A stretch of 64,000 nucleotides of DNA, taken from NCBI GenBank assembly GCA_949592205.1, contig CATIUR010000001.1:239214750-239278749 (forward strand). Reading direction: 5' to 3'. Under the pieces are notes generated by a model. It made no database searches. It saw only the letters and a program-made list of their open reading frames with translations, and was not told where the DNA came from. Every line of letters starts with the position of its first letter. Position 1 is the first letter of the stretch. Source of the stretch: Helichrysum umbraculigerum. Its lineage: Eukaryota; Streptophyta; Magnoliopsida; Asterales; Asteraceae. A program made the position numbers and the translations under genes. Shown here piece by piece: positions 13,231 through 25,491 of this stretch.

Positions 13231-13325
13231 ATGGCCGCTCAACCTATTTAAACTCCTTTGTGCGAGTTAAATGGTGACAGAGATGACTGGATAATATGTG
13301 TTAAACTGTATCACGTTTGGCATAT
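13231..13325 (+). pseudogene. RPA70-like N-terminal relic carried by Helitron
   Basis: From ATG at 13231 the frame reads MAAQPI, a TAA stop, then TPLCELNGDRDDWIICVKLY HVW before the hairpin. The 'L.GDRDDW.I.VKL..VW' pattern resembles the first OB-fold strand of the replication protein A 70-kDa-like proteins that plant Helitrons often carry. It has an internal stop and no continuation, so it is a relic. The family call is from pattern memory only. Confidence 0.4.
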
Positions 13326-13390
13326 GCCATCATTGCAATACAACAATATTGCAATCATGGCATATGACAAACGTGCGTTTAGCACACTTT
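13298..13390. repeat. Long imperfect hairpin
   Basis: The 28-base arms at 13312-13339 and about 13348-13375 are nearly complementary (CACGTTTGGCATATGCCAT against ATGGCATATGACAAACGTG), with a loop of about 8 nt. Weaker pairing extends the stem to about 13298 and 13390. Confidence 0.8.
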
Positions 13391-13599
13391 GGGTTACTCG
13401 CCACTAGAATTAGTTCTTTCAGATGTTCTGGTATATATATTTTATATTACCTATTAAAGTCTGAATAGCATTTTCCAATTCCGAGATAGAATTTCGCAGT
13501 ACACATCACAATATTATTTTTTCTATTTGTGTTATTTTAAATTACGATTAAAATAAATTTTCTTGTTAAAATCCGCAAATACCTCGGGTCTTAATCTAG

Positions 13600-15557
13600 T
13601 TCATTCCATAAGATAAACTCAATTACATACAACATAAATACAACAAATGCAGTAGAAACAATTTCACTATTCAATACAAAATCACTAGATGAAAATAAAA
13701 GGAACTACCTAACACTATATAAATTCACTTGTATTTTATGAAATGTTTTAAAAAGTGAAGTGGGAGCGGTGGTTTCCGGACGCAACTACATTTGCCGATC
13801 TGCAAAGTTACTTGGAGAAAAGAAATGGTGGTGGTGGTGCTTTGCGTTTTACCCCGATCATCGGGTACCAATTACCGACCGTCGGTTGAGAATGAGTTCG
13901 TTTATATGTCGGTTTTCAGTTGAGATGAAGGCTTCTTGAATATCTCATAGGGATCTGGTCCATCTATGTCTAAATGTGTGAAGACACAGACTAAACTTCA
14001 CATATACTAATAATCCAAACAAAAACTTCCCTCACAAATCGTAAGTCAAACGGGTTTTATTTGTGTATTCCATAGACTTGTAAGCTTCCATTCGGTTGCA
14101 AGTTTTCTTATTTTTCATTGGAAAAGGAAATGAATTATAAAAGAAAGTATATACTCCATTACTCCGTATCAAAAAAGGTTAATAATCAAAAGAATAGGAA
14201 ACGAATATTAGTGGTTGTTTACTTTTTTTCCCATTAAGTCCTGACCATGGATATAAATGACACTACGTATTGATATGTAGTGACTATATGCAGTATTGAT
14301 ATGGTTGTTTACTGTCAAATCTAATTATATAATTTATCAATTTATAAGGAAAAACTATTTTATACTATGTTATTCATGAATCAAGCGAACAACATCATTT
14401 AATTAACCTCTTTACTATTCTTTTTTTCGTTTTCCGCAAATTACCACTTCACAACTTGATAAACATCAAAAGAGCTAAACGCTACTTACAATGAAGATCT
14501 CAAGATGGAGGAGATCAAAAGAAAAGGAAAAACAAGAACGTCTCAATTTACAAAGAGAATTGAAGAAAAGATATATAATACGATAATGTAAGTTGCAACA
14601 CCAAAAATCATAAACCACACAAAATTAAATCAAAACAGCAGGTATCTTTCAAGGCCTTGAAACCCAATTACTTATAATCTTAACTCAATTTAAGAGAAGG
14701 AAAATATATATAAGCAAGTTGACTTCTTAATTTATTGTTACAATGGTTTTTTTTATGTCATTAATAGTGCAATATTTCGGGTATATAAGTGTTTCTTTTT
14801 AAACACTATTTTGTTGGAACTTATAGCCTCTAAATACTGTCATATATATCATTTAAAAATATTCTTACCATGAATCACCGCTTTCTCGGTTCATCGTATT
14901 CACTACTACTATTACCGCCATCAACTACCCATGTTTCTTACGTAAAAGGTCCCGCCGCATTGCGCGATCCCTTATTAGGCATTTGCCATTTTTTGCCTTA
15001 AAACTTAGTTAAAGGAAGACGGGAAAACCTCAACATGCCCTTTGAATCAAAGTCGACTAACAACAATAATTAGTTCCAATACATTCCATTTTCTAACATA
15101 TATAATTTACAGTTTTAAAACGTATAGTTTATTCCATCCATGTTAATATGGTGCATACATATGTATAGAAAGTATACTCCTATTAACGGTAAGTAAACAA
15201 ACATATAGTAGTAACTTATTGAATATTACAATTATGACCATTTGTATATGTTATATAATGTCATATGGCACACTTATTTATTGTTACTACAACTATCTTT
15301 TTATAAAATATGCGATGAGCTTACATACGGAGTTTTAGATTTGAAGAACGAAATCAACGAACCACGGAAAACAAAATGAGCGGTTGAAATGGGATTCTTT
15401 CACGCTTTTACAAATATGGTTGTTTGCTAATACTGAACTCATAATGAAATCCTATGTAAAAGGTAGTAATGGTCGATGTCAATCAATTTTATAAAGCTCG
15501 TCTACTTAAACAATAAATTATGAAAACAAAATGGATATAAAAGCGAGATATTTTTTT
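13600..15557. other. Non-coding stretch with a possible gene fragment
   Basis: 13752-13880 (+) stays open for about 42 codons in a non-AT-rich stretch (WERWFPDATTFADLQSYLEK, then a glycine run), and the opposite strand at 13890-13970 reads DGPDPYEIFKKPSSQLKTDI before a stop. I recognise neither. At 14948-14975 CGCCGCATTGCGCG resembles a Helitron 3' hairpin but no CTRR follows at the right place. The remainder is AT-rich. Confidence 0.3.
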
Positions 15558-15584
15558 CGCTGCATCGCGCGGGTCATTTGCTAG
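15558..15584 (+). mobile_element. Helitron 3' terminus
   Basis: GCTGCATCGCGCGGG is followed by an 8-nt spacer, then CTAG|T (15581-15584). This is the standard plant Helitron 3' end. I could not fix the 5' end upstream. Confidence 0.7.
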
Positions 15585-16789
15585 TAAGATTATTATACAT
15601 TTCGGAGAAGATAATTAAAATCAAGCTACTTTTGTATTAAAAACATTAAAGAAGTGTGATCCACCGATCAAATTAATTTGACTACTATTGTTTTCTAGCA
15701 GCTTAAAGAATATCGGATTCATTAAATTGCAAAATATTTTGCTTTATCTCAAGTCCCAACTTTATTTATTTAAATTTAGACTCTTGATCGCATTTTGGTT
15801 TCCAATTATTAGAACTTTTATAGTTGATTAATTCAATCTTTCAAAAGACAATATATTTAGTTATGAGTATTAACACATTTTTATTGTTTTAGTTACAATA
15901 ATCTACGTAAATAAAATTTAATAAAAAATGTTTTTAAAATATATTCAATCAAATAACTGAATATAAATATAAGTATTAAGGGTCAAATAATATTTAAAAA
16001 CTTAGTATCAAACAGTAAGCTAAAAGTCTTGAATATGATACAGATGGTCCGAAACTCCAAATGTATGAATAAGTTTTATAACTCTCTTGGAAAATAATAT
16101 TTTAAAACACTTGAGTTTGAGTAAAAACTCGTGCTTCTCATTAATTTAATCACTAAATTAAAGCAAAGCTGTGACACTTTTGCTTCCATAAATGCTTGTT
16201 GGGGGCTCTTATGATAGGCCCACTAAAGCCACCGGCCCACCGTTATGAAATCCAATGGATCTCTAAATATAAAAGCTGTTATCTACCGTACGTTACACTA
16301 GAGAAAAATATGGTTATATCTTTATTATATGGCGTTTCATGTACCAACATCGAGTATATATATTTATAATAATAACAGTTATATACTATGGCTCAACAAT
16401 CAACAAAAATGTGATATTACACATACAAGTAGTTGTGGTCCATGAGCGACCCGCAAACACTCAATCATGCTATGCATACTTCCAATCGGTCACACGTACT
16501 CGGACTGAGAGAAGGCCCAAACCAAATGTTAGTAACATTCATCGATTCTTCTCTACACGGACCTTTCTTCTACCCCGAACAGCCTTGTACATATGTCGCT
16601 CACGCAAAGAAGATTTTCTATAATATATCACCAATATCAAATAATCCGAATATCAAATTTACAAGGTCTATACATTATATTAGCAAATAAAGATAAATAA
16701 TTACTCAGTATAAATTTTAATATACATTACCATGTATGATGTATGAATGTAGTTATCGTCTTTTATTCTTTTTGGTACTTTGTAAAGCA
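15585..16789. other. AT-rich, gene-poor stretch
   Basis: Short ORFs at 16339-16690 (+) have no recognisable domain and overlap each other in two frames. I see no other feature. Confidence 0.4.
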
Positions 16790-17100
16790 CGGGAATATGT
16801 TGCAAGTGTGTGGCTTCCTAATAGTGAAGATTGTGGGAAAAAACGCTTGATCGGATGAAATCATTGCACTTTATTATTCACTTCTATATTTATTTATGTA
16901 TTCTCATAGCCATATCTTCATTACATATAATGCATTTCCACCATATCTTAATTTGGTACTCAACACATGAAAAAGACAATATTACCCTTGACTTATTTAT
17001 AACATTTCCATTAATACTCATATCTCATTATCTGTTATCTATTCTCCACTAACTACACTTCATTAATACCCCTATCACATTATCTATTAATTTTAATTAC

Positions 17101-17249
17101 TACTTATTCTCCACTAACCACACTTTTCATCCATCAAATATTATATCTACCTACTAAAGTTTTTTTTGATTGGCTAAATATCTAAGTAAACATTTATAAT
17201 GGGACATCACAAAATAGTAATGTGGACATTTTAAATGGGACGGACGGTG
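17101..17249. mobile_element. Stowaway remnant
   Basis: It aligns with the right half of the Stowaway at 55454-55644 (CTCCACTAACNACAnTTTTCA, ATATCTACC, AAATAGTAAT) and ends GGGACGGACGGTG next to TA. The left terminus is lost. Confidence 0.65.
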
Positions 17250-17309
17250 TACAATATGTTTTTATTTTAAAACATTCACTCGCACCTCCATCCACCGTCA
17301 CCACTTTCA

Positions 17310-17337
17310 CCGCTGCATTGCGCGGGTATTGTGCTAG
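17310..17337 (+). mobile_element. Helitron 3' terminus
   Basis: CCGCTGCATTGCGCGGG is followed by TATTGTG and CTAG|T (17334-17337). The 5' end is not identified. Confidence 0.75.
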
Positions 17338-17680
17338 TCGTTTATTAAGAGAATGCATACAATTGTTACTTCAATAGATTGCTTTTGCAACAACAAAATC
17401 TTTTATTGATTGCACAAAATTATTTAGAGGTAGGTTCAAATAAGGAGTCTAGTATTTATTATTTTTTACCATCCTCGTGTATTTTATTCAAATAGCTTAC
17501 ATAAATTCCTTAATGTCCAAGTGTAATTTATTCAAATAGCTTACATAACTTCCTAGTTATAGACGAATTAATATTTCAGAGAAAATTTCATATATCTCAT
17601 TGAGGAAGTTGCAAAGAATATTAGACCGTTAGATATCTTTTTAAATACCAAAGCTGTATCTATCTAAAATATATATATCG

Positions 17681-18115
17681 CGAACCAATTTTTGTGGGCA
17701 TGGCAAGCAGAAAACGAAAAAAAATAATAATAATATATAAGTAAACTAGTCTTTAAACCCGTGTATACACACGGGTTATGTAATGTAAAATTATAATTTT
17801 TTAGTATCGAATATTTTTTACTCATTGGTTAATTTGGTGATTAAAAGTAAGGATATAATTGAAAGAGGGAAAAATAAAATAATAATCCATGTGCGATTAT
17901 TGTTAAGAAAAAAATAGGAATCCTAAATATAGTCAAATAGCTTTCATCCTATATAAATTATTATGATATTATTTATGACATCATTGAATCCTAAATTTTA
18001 GTTAATTGGATATAATTAGGGAATTTAATTGGCTAATTGAAAATTTAACCAATTTTTGTGGGCATGGCAAGCAGAAAACGAAAAAAAATAATAATAATAT
18101 ATAAGTAAACTAATT
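17681..18115. repeat. Identical 68-bp direct repeats around an AT-rich insert
   Basis: Copies at 17681-17748 and 18048-18115 (ACCAATTTTTGTGGGCATGG through ATATAAGTAAACTA) appear identical. Between them a minus-strand Helitron-like 3' end is visible: on the minus strand AACCCGTG-TGTA-CACGGGTT, then TAAAGA and CTAG at 17749-17746. Confidence 0.75.
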
Positions 18116-18297
18116 AAGAAAATGACTTACAAAAGAAAGATGATTACACAAGTATATATGAGATATATTGAAAAAAAATAAAAAAATATATTCGCATATC
18201 AAATGAATGATGAAAGATCGTTCAAATCTAATGGCCACCAACTTCGCTCTAGGAATACTACAGATTATCCATACTATATATCTATAATCTATGATCT

Positions 18298-18640
18298 ATA
18301 ATCTATAACCCCTGAACCCTAAACCCCAAACCTCATACCCTAAACCCTAACCCATAAACCCCAAACCCTAAACCCTAAAAAAACACTTTAACACATGTGT
18401 TAGTAAAATGTGAAACCCACCAAAAAATGGGAAAAAAAAACTCGTCGAAAGTATGCCTTGAGGGACGGCAAATCGAAGAGGATAAAACGATGTATCCAAT
18501 GGTGCAATTTTCATAATTTTTTGATTTGTCGTTTGTGAGATATTTAAGTTTGGGGGTAAATGGGTTTTGTACATGTGGAACATTCTTTTTGTACACATGG
18601 CACAATATCATTGGTACTTTCATTCTTTCAATAATTCTTG
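18298..18640. mobile_element. Half of a foldback element with telomere-like core
   Basis: 18303-18380 is made of CCCTAAA-type units. The following arm (CACATGTGTTAGTAAAATGT, then a purine-rich run, GAGGGACGGCAAATCGAAGAG) matches the right arm of the complete element at 34231-35045. The left arm is absent. Confidence 0.8.
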
Positions 18641-18664
18641 TACTCTAATGATCTCATCTCATAA

Positions 18665-19454
18665 TCTATAATCTATAACACATTATAAAGCATTTAGGCT
18701 TTTACTTTATTGCCTTAAGCATTTAAAGAAGGGAACTTACATTTATGCCATAACACTGTGTTCTCGAGTTTAAACATCGGTGGAAAAGAAGAGAAAGAAA
18801 CAATGAAGAAAAGAAAAGAATGGAAGGGGAAGGAAGATAGTTTAATGAATTGTGTTCTTAAGTTGAAGGGAAAAGAAGGGAAGCAAAGTGATCCCTCCTA
18901 ATCATCTCAAAAATGGGAGGAAAGTGTTGGAAGAAAAATAAACTTGAGACTTCCCCTCCTCTTCCTCCCCCTTCATTTCCTTTCTTTGCATAATAAAACT
19001 CGAGAACACAATTTTAATTTCAATCATTTCGCTTCCTTTCCTTTCCACCCTCCAAATAACTCGAGAACACAGTGTAAAGGTAAAAGAATGGAAACTTTTG
19101 TTTTTTAATTTTTGAATCTATATGAATGATTGTTAACTTCAATCTGAGTTGTTTCTAAAATAAATTATTATTAACAATATTTTAACTTTTAACTTTTATC
19201 CAGTTTACGTTTTAATCTTTATTTATTACTATTTTTTTTATCTTGTTTTAATCCTTAAATCTTATTAATCTCTAAGCATCACTAACTTGGTTAGTGATTT
19301 AATATTTTAACCTTTACCTTTTATCACTATATTCTAATCCTTAAACTTTCAATAAAATATATTATTCCTGTCAACTATATGGAACATGTTAATCACATTG
19401 ATTTTGAATGATTTTCAGAACTCTTATCCGCTGCATAGCGCGGATCTTTGCTAG
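18665..19454 (+). mobile_element. Helitron
   Basis: 5' end A|TCTATAATCTATAACACATTA (18665 or 18672); 3' end CCGCTGCATAGCGCGGATCTTTG then CTAG|T (19451-19454). A Tourist-like MITE sits inside it. Confidence 0.65.
18754..19074. mobile_element. Tourist-like (PIF/Harbinger) MITE
   Basis: Terminal inverted repeat CACTGTGTTCTCGAGTT / AACTCGAGAACACAGTG, flanked by TAA on both sides (18751-18753, 19075-19077), the TWA duplication of PIF/Harbinger. A second inner pair of GTGTTCT/AGAACAC words hints at internal foldback. Confidence 0.88.
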
Positions 19455-19757
19455 TACTACATAAAACAAATGGACCAAAAGTTTTAAATCTTAAAAAGGG
19501 GACAAAACAATTTACTATTTTGTCCTCCCTCAACAATAATAAAATGTAATATACAACATAAATTAAATGACTACCAATATGTAACACATTCATATCCATC
19601 AATATTAATGGTAATAACATGTAGTTACATACACACGAGACAATATCAATTAAATTAAATGACTAATACTATGTAACATATTGAAAACTAGTGTTGAACC
19701 CGTCCGTTGGACGGCTAAATATAATAACTATTAATGATAATAACATATTAAATACTA

Positions 19758-20021
19758 CTCCCTCCGTCCCAATTTAACTGTCCCCAGACAGAACCACACG
19801 TAGTTTAAGATAAACACAATAATTATTACTTACTTTTTGCACAATGACATTCTTACCCCTAATTAATTAATTTGAACTTCCTTTCACTTTTGTAATTTAA
19901 TTTTTAAAGTAGGGACAATATAGTAAAAAGAATCATGTTCCTTTCTATATTTGGTAATGGACAATTAATTTGGGACATCCCAAAATGAAAATAATGGACT
20001 ATTAAACCGGGACGGAGGGAG
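19758..20021. mobile_element. Stowaway MITE
   Basis: CTCCCTCCGTCCC at the left and GGGACGGAGGGAG at the right, TA on both sides. It lies inside the minus-strand Helitron near its 3' end. Confidence 0.93.
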
Positions 20022-20712
20022 TAAATGAAATGTTAATACAATATATTTCAAAAGAAATGTAGAATAGTATTTTTGCGGTATAAAATAGCTTATCTATTTA
20101 TATAATTATTAGCTATATGTGTGAAACACAAACTTTTAAATTAATGTAACATGACAAATTGAGAAAAAATTAACAACAATTTCCACTAAATTCATTTATA
20201 CGTGACGTTGAGAAGATAATATGCTACATTATTAACTTTCTATAAGATATAGTTGACTACTATTTGATGTGTTTGAACTAATAATATAAATTAAAATCAT
20301 TCTGTTAATCATGCATATCATAATAATGTATCAACGTTTCTCAACATATTCATATAAATTGATGTTATAAACTAAGTGTTTGTATTAATTAATATAACGA
20401 TTAACATGATTTCCAAGTTTCTATCTCATGATCATCATGCTCATCTTTAAAAACGTTGAAAAAATCTCATCCTATAACAACATCATACGATATTAATCTC
20501 CCAATCAAAATCATCATACAATAAAATATAAGAATTAATTGACATTGAAATCTGTAAAATAATATACAAACACCAAAAAAGTATTTGAAATTATAAAAAT
20601 GAGTTTGTTATGTTTAGTATGTCCTTTTAGTTGCTCTTATTCACCATTTTGGTTTCTTACTATGTGTTCTTACTATCATTAATTTTTTTTTTCAAAACCT
20701 TCATTTTTCCTA

Positions 20713-23700
20713 TCTTTTATATATAATTAAAAGAGGATACCATTAAGGAATTTTGACCCTTGATTGGCCTCCACAATTAGAGATCAATGGCTTAAAAAGT
20801 TTAAAATATGTACATTTAACACCCCTATTAAACCTTTTAAATTATATATTTTAAAAATAAAAATTGAAATATAACATATTAAATATCTATTAAATTATTA
20901 AATACTCTCCCACCCAAATTCACGTACGCCTCCATCACCACAACCCTAAAACCCCTGCTTCTTCTGCTCCTACTCTGCCTCGCTCCTTCTTCATCATCAA
21001 TTTCATCCAGAATACCAATTATTACCCTCATCACAATCCTTCAATACCTGATAATAAAAGATCATCAATTGAAGATAACAATGATCGATCAGCTCAATTC
21101 AAGGTTTAATTCAGGTATAGTCCAAACGATTGATTAATTAATTGATTTAAGATCGATGATTGATTTAAGATCGATATGTATCGTTCGTCTTCGTGTTTTT
21201 GGTGCCTCCAACCGAGTATTAACTATATTTAATTTTATTTGTTGTGATACTTAACTAATGGTTTCCCTTTTGATTTTTATTCATTGTTTTGGTTGTTTCT
21301 CCTTAGTTTTAGATGAATGATGCAAAATCATAGATTGAAAGTTGGATGCATAATGCTACTACTACTTACTGCACACCACCTGCTCGATAAAATGCAACAA
21401 ATAAGTTCAAGGAAGAACTTGGTTAGTAATTTAATCTAATTGTCTAAATTTTGGGGTTACATTAACTAATATATATGTTATTCTGGATATGTGAAAGATT
21501 TCATTTTGTTATGGTTTTGGCAGATCCTAAAAGAGAGGTAAGACTATCTTACTAAGAGTGTAAGTTTGCATGTTCGAACAGGTACCAAAATAGGCTGCTA
21601 AAGGTTAGTACATAATCTATGTTTATGAATTGTACTATATAATTTATGTTTTCGACTTTAAAGTTGAATAATGAACAGTGCAAAGATTTTGGTCGGGTTG
21701 GGTAACCTCATATCGTTAATCTCATCGGTGTATCCCTATTTTCACAATTGATTTTGATGAGTGTTTTGGTATATACATGCTCACATAATGCATGTAATGT
21801 TTTACTAAGCATCTCTCTTTTTAGCAAATGTGTTAGATGAAGTAGTGTGCGATCGTAATTAGAACAGATCCAAATGGGTCACCATTGGGTTGGGTAACCT
21901 CAAATCGTTAATCTCATCGGTGTATCCCTATTTTCACAATTGCTTTTGATGAGTGTTTTGGTATATACATGCCCACATAATGCATGTAATGGTTTACTAA
22001 GCATCTCTCTTTTTAGTAGATGTGTTAGATGAAGTAGTGTGCCATCGTAATTAGAACACATTCAAATGGGTCACCATTAACACACCAGTTTACTTTACTG
22101 ATGACATGTCAAATTGGGTGGAACCTTAATACAATGTGGGTGATGGAAATTCATTTTCACCAAATGGTGCTGATATGATTTTTTTGAACTATTCATGCTG
22201 TTTTGGTTAAATATAATTTTATGAATACATAAACCATGCTATGTGTAGGTGTGAATTCAGCTGCCATGTATAAACATTAGAAGCTCATATCTACAGGTCA
22301 CGTTGGGGTTAAGTATTATTAGCCATATGCTACGAATTCATGTAGTGAGATTAATTTTTCAAATTCTCTTGTGTAGGGAAGTATGACTTCAAGGAGTAAA
22401 AAATGATAATGAAAGAGATGGTAATTGTTATAGAGAGAAAAAGCAATGTTGGCCCATGACAAGTACAATTATGTACATGAACTAAGATATACTTGCTTTC
22501 ATGACATAAAGCTTGCCAGTACAATGCAGGTAACATATGAGCATTTTTAATTATTTTCGAACCACTTCCTTGATGCTTAGACATCATCTTTTCCATCAAA
22601 CAGATTATGCCACAATTATGTATAACAGATTTTTCATGTGTTCTCATGAAAATCCGAGAAATCATGAATATTTGCAAGGATCAGCATATATCTGGCTGGT
22701 AGCATAAAACGTTAAAAATGAAGAAAACATCCTTTATTATGCATATGAAAATCTGTGTAGTTGTCTCTAGGATGGCAAATTTATAATTATGATATTTTAT
22801 GTTTTAAGAAAAATAAAATAATGTTTATGATTTAACTTATATAAAACACATTTAGAATGTGTTGGAAAAAGAAGTAGAATATATTCTACCCATTGAAAAT
22901 CGAATGCTATTAGTTTTAAGGTTAAGCGAATTATCTGTCAGCTGACTAACTATGTTAGTATCGATTTATCTCAATGACAAAAATGCAATTATAAAAGTTG
23001 ATGCATCCACGGTTACTTATCATAAGCAAGTTATATATGTTTTTGTTATATACATTCAAAGTGATCATCCGGTATTGATTCCATCATAAATTGTCTATCA
23101 TAGGTAGTTCACTTCCATCAGTAGCAGCCCTTAATTGTGTTTCAAAAAGATGGTTTTGGACTCTAAAGTAGGTGCATCCACACTACTAGCTTAGCGTCTT
23201 CTTTTGATACAAAAATTGAAGGTATTTTTAGTTTTATAACTACAAGTTACAAGTTGTAATATCAATATGTATGTTTCATCTCTAATGGGTAAAATCGGTA
23301 AAAATAGTCCTTTTATGTCCCACTCATATGCAGATATACTCATATGGAAATACGTCAAAGTTAAGGTGTTTTTTTTATGACATGTCCCAAAAAGGTCCAG
23401 TTCTCTTTGAGGACATAATATATATATATATATATATATTAGACATGGTAAAACGGGTGGGTCAAAATGAATTCAGTTCTAAAAGGGTGACCTTGGTACA
23501 TTTTTAAATGGGTTGGTTTGGGTTTTCATATTCAGTTATTGTGTCAAACATGATTACAAAACTTGATTATTTCAATAATATATATTCACTTTTCGAATAA
23601 AATGAATTTGGACATCTTATGCCTCGAAAACTACATCAGTGGGTGAATTTTGACCAAGTTGACATGTTCCCTTTCAATCATTTTACTTTATGTGCAAGAG

Positions 23701-24389
23701 TTAAAACATTACCTAAATGGACATGTTCATGAGTAGATAGGTCGAAGAACCCAATTTTTTTTTGATTTAAGAAGAAATGGAGATGGAACCAAGAAAATGG
23801 TGAATGAAATGGATTTCTCAATGTAGCTGTGGATACCAAAAGATTTTGTAGGGTGGTGCAGAAACATGAAGTTGACAACAATGATAATGAGGATGTTGAA
23901 GACAAATAGTAGCTTCAGATGTTGCAAAATGCAAAATGTGACTTGCTGTTCTTTGTTGAGATTTCAAAGTTACAGAAGCATACATATTGTTTTGTACCTT
24001 GTCTATGTAATGTTTCTCTACATATACATTGTTAGCACTCATCTCTTGGTGAAAAGCTTCTACATACCATTATAATGTTTCAACTTTTGATCAAATAAAA
24101 TGATTGTAGTTATGTGGGATTTGTATATGGGTTTGACTGAATCTCGATGTGATTTCTAATACGGCTTGCCAAAGTAAATATATCTTAATTGCTTATTGTA
24201 ATTAAATATTTGGTATTATCAAATTCCATCTTTACATTTTTGAATGTCAACTTTCATTTATTATTTCACTGTTATATTGCACAAGCACAACAATATTAAC
24301 AACACAAACTGAATCATTATTGAACTTAAAAATACTAATTGATAATAATAAAATATCACAGCCCGCGTTGTCGCGGGTCTTTCACCTAG
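20713..24389 (+). mobile_element. Non-autonomous Helitron with captured-looking sequence
   Basis: A|TCTTTTATATATAATTAAAA at the 5' end; the 3' end has CCCGCG-TTGT-CGCGGG, then TCTTTCAC and CTAG|T (24386-24389). The 20930-21120 part (pyrimidine-rich, CCTCCATCACCACAACCC..., ending near a GGTATAG donor-like site) looks like a captured 5' UTR or exon, but I cannot name a source gene. Several short ORFs (22351-22677 minus, 23678-24075) show no domain. No helicase is seen. Confidence 0.75.
21695..22078. repeat. 192-bp tandem duplication
   Basis: Units start at 21695 and 21887, both GGGTTGGGTAACCTCA, and differ at only a few positions. Confidence 0.92.
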
Positions 24390-25015
24390 TACACATATTA
24401 TACAAAGATGCGGAAAAATATGGATGTTACATGTTCTTCATAACAACATGGAATGCAAAAAGGATTGTGAAGAAAGAAAAAAATAACTAAAGTTAAAAAG
24501 ATGTTTTACATTTAAATTGTTAGACATCTTATTATATCTTCAATTCTACAGAAATTGTGCAACTAAAAATAGTTAAATCATTCATTTATCAATAGTGGTG
24601 TAAGTTTCTAGAATAATTTATTTATGCCAACTATATTTTTTTAAAGCGAATATATTGTCATATAAAACTTTTTAATTACTTACTTAGATAAAAAATAGTT
24701 TACTACAATTTAACGTAGTTGAACTAATATTATAAAGTAACATTATTTCTTTCATCATGTATATTATATATGAATTTTTAAAATAATGAACTTGCATTAT
24801 TGTAGGTCAAATTACTCTATGAATGTATTAAGAAAAACTAATTACCGTCTAAACTTATAGATTCGAATGATGTGGTAAAATATATTTACCAAGCAAACAA
24901 AATGACTACACGTAGGATATTTATTTAGATGTCAAATAAATTAGTATGATATTAAATAAAATAAATTAATTCTTATAAAAAATAGTGTAATAGGGATAAT
25001 TATTGACTTAAATAT

Positions 25016-25457
25016 GGTAGGATACTATTAAATGAAAATGAAATTATATGTTAAAAAAATCTGGATATTTTGTTGACTTTCTAAAACTAATAAGTTGTGA
25101 TTGGGGAAATAAATTTCATACTAAAAATAAGAGATTCACGATGAGGTGTCATATAATTTAAGAAAGTTTATGAAAGATTGACACGTAAGCGAAAATCTTA
25201 GGTGGCGAAAGGAGAAGCATGCCACATAGACAAAAAGGTAGGATACTATTAAATGAAAACGAAATTATATGCTAAAAAAATCTGGATATTTTGTTGACTT
25301 TCTAAAACTAATAAGTTGTGATTGGGGAAATAAATTTCATACTAAAAATAAGAGATTCACGATGAGGTGTCATATAATTTAAGAAAGTTTATGAAAGATT
25401 GACACGTAAGCGAAAATCTTAGGTGGCGAAAGGAGAAGCATGCCACATAGACAAAAA
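25016..25457. repeat. 221-bp tandem duplication of Helitron 5' region
   Basis: Units begin GGTAGGATACTATTAAATGA at 25016 and 25237 and are almost identical through GCCACATAGACAAAAAGG. Only the outer unit carries the Helitron tip. Confidence 0.92.
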
Positions 25458-25491
25458 GGCTTCTCTATTAGTATATGTAGAGATTATACTA

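Larger units (their letters stand above)
12202..13599 (+). mobile_element. Probable Helitron
   Basis: Starts A|TCTATCTTATAAC and ends CTAG at 13596-13599 followed by T, matching the 5'-TC...CTRR-3' rule with insertion between A and T. The 3' hairpin is degraded (CCGCAAATACCTCGGG). The interior carries an RPA-like coding relic (13231-13325) and a long hairpin (13298-13390). The 5' end is less certain than the 3' end. Confidence 0.5.
16790..18250. repeat. Left copy of a duplicated segment (blocks P and Q)
   Basis: 16795-16835 (TTGCAAGTGTGTGGCTTC...) and about 17370-17400 match 58465-58500 and 58635-58665. 17680-17750 and 18048-18250 match 32620-32830 (for example GAATGATGAAAGATCGTTC and TCTAATGGCCACCAACTT, both direct). 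Same orientation, clearly diverged, interrupted by different mobile elements in each copy. Confidence 0.7.
19688..25483 (-). mobile_element. Minus-strand Helitron interrupted by a plus-strand Helitron
   Basis: On the minus strand the 5' end at 25483 reads A|TCTCTACATATACTAATAGA followed by GAAGCC, the classic plant Helitron start. The 3' end carries a perfect stem CCGTCC-AAC-GGACGG, then GTTCAACA and CTAG at 19691-19688, followed by T. Net length without the nested Helitron (20713-24389) is about 2.1 kb. No Rep/helicase ORF is seen, so it is non-autonomous. Its 5' terminal about 220 bp is present twice in tandem. Confidence 0.75.

Noticed and set aside
14948..14980. Another Helitron 3' end (CGCCGCATTGCGCG)
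   Set aside because: The hairpin-like word is present but no CTRR-T follows at 8-12 bases.
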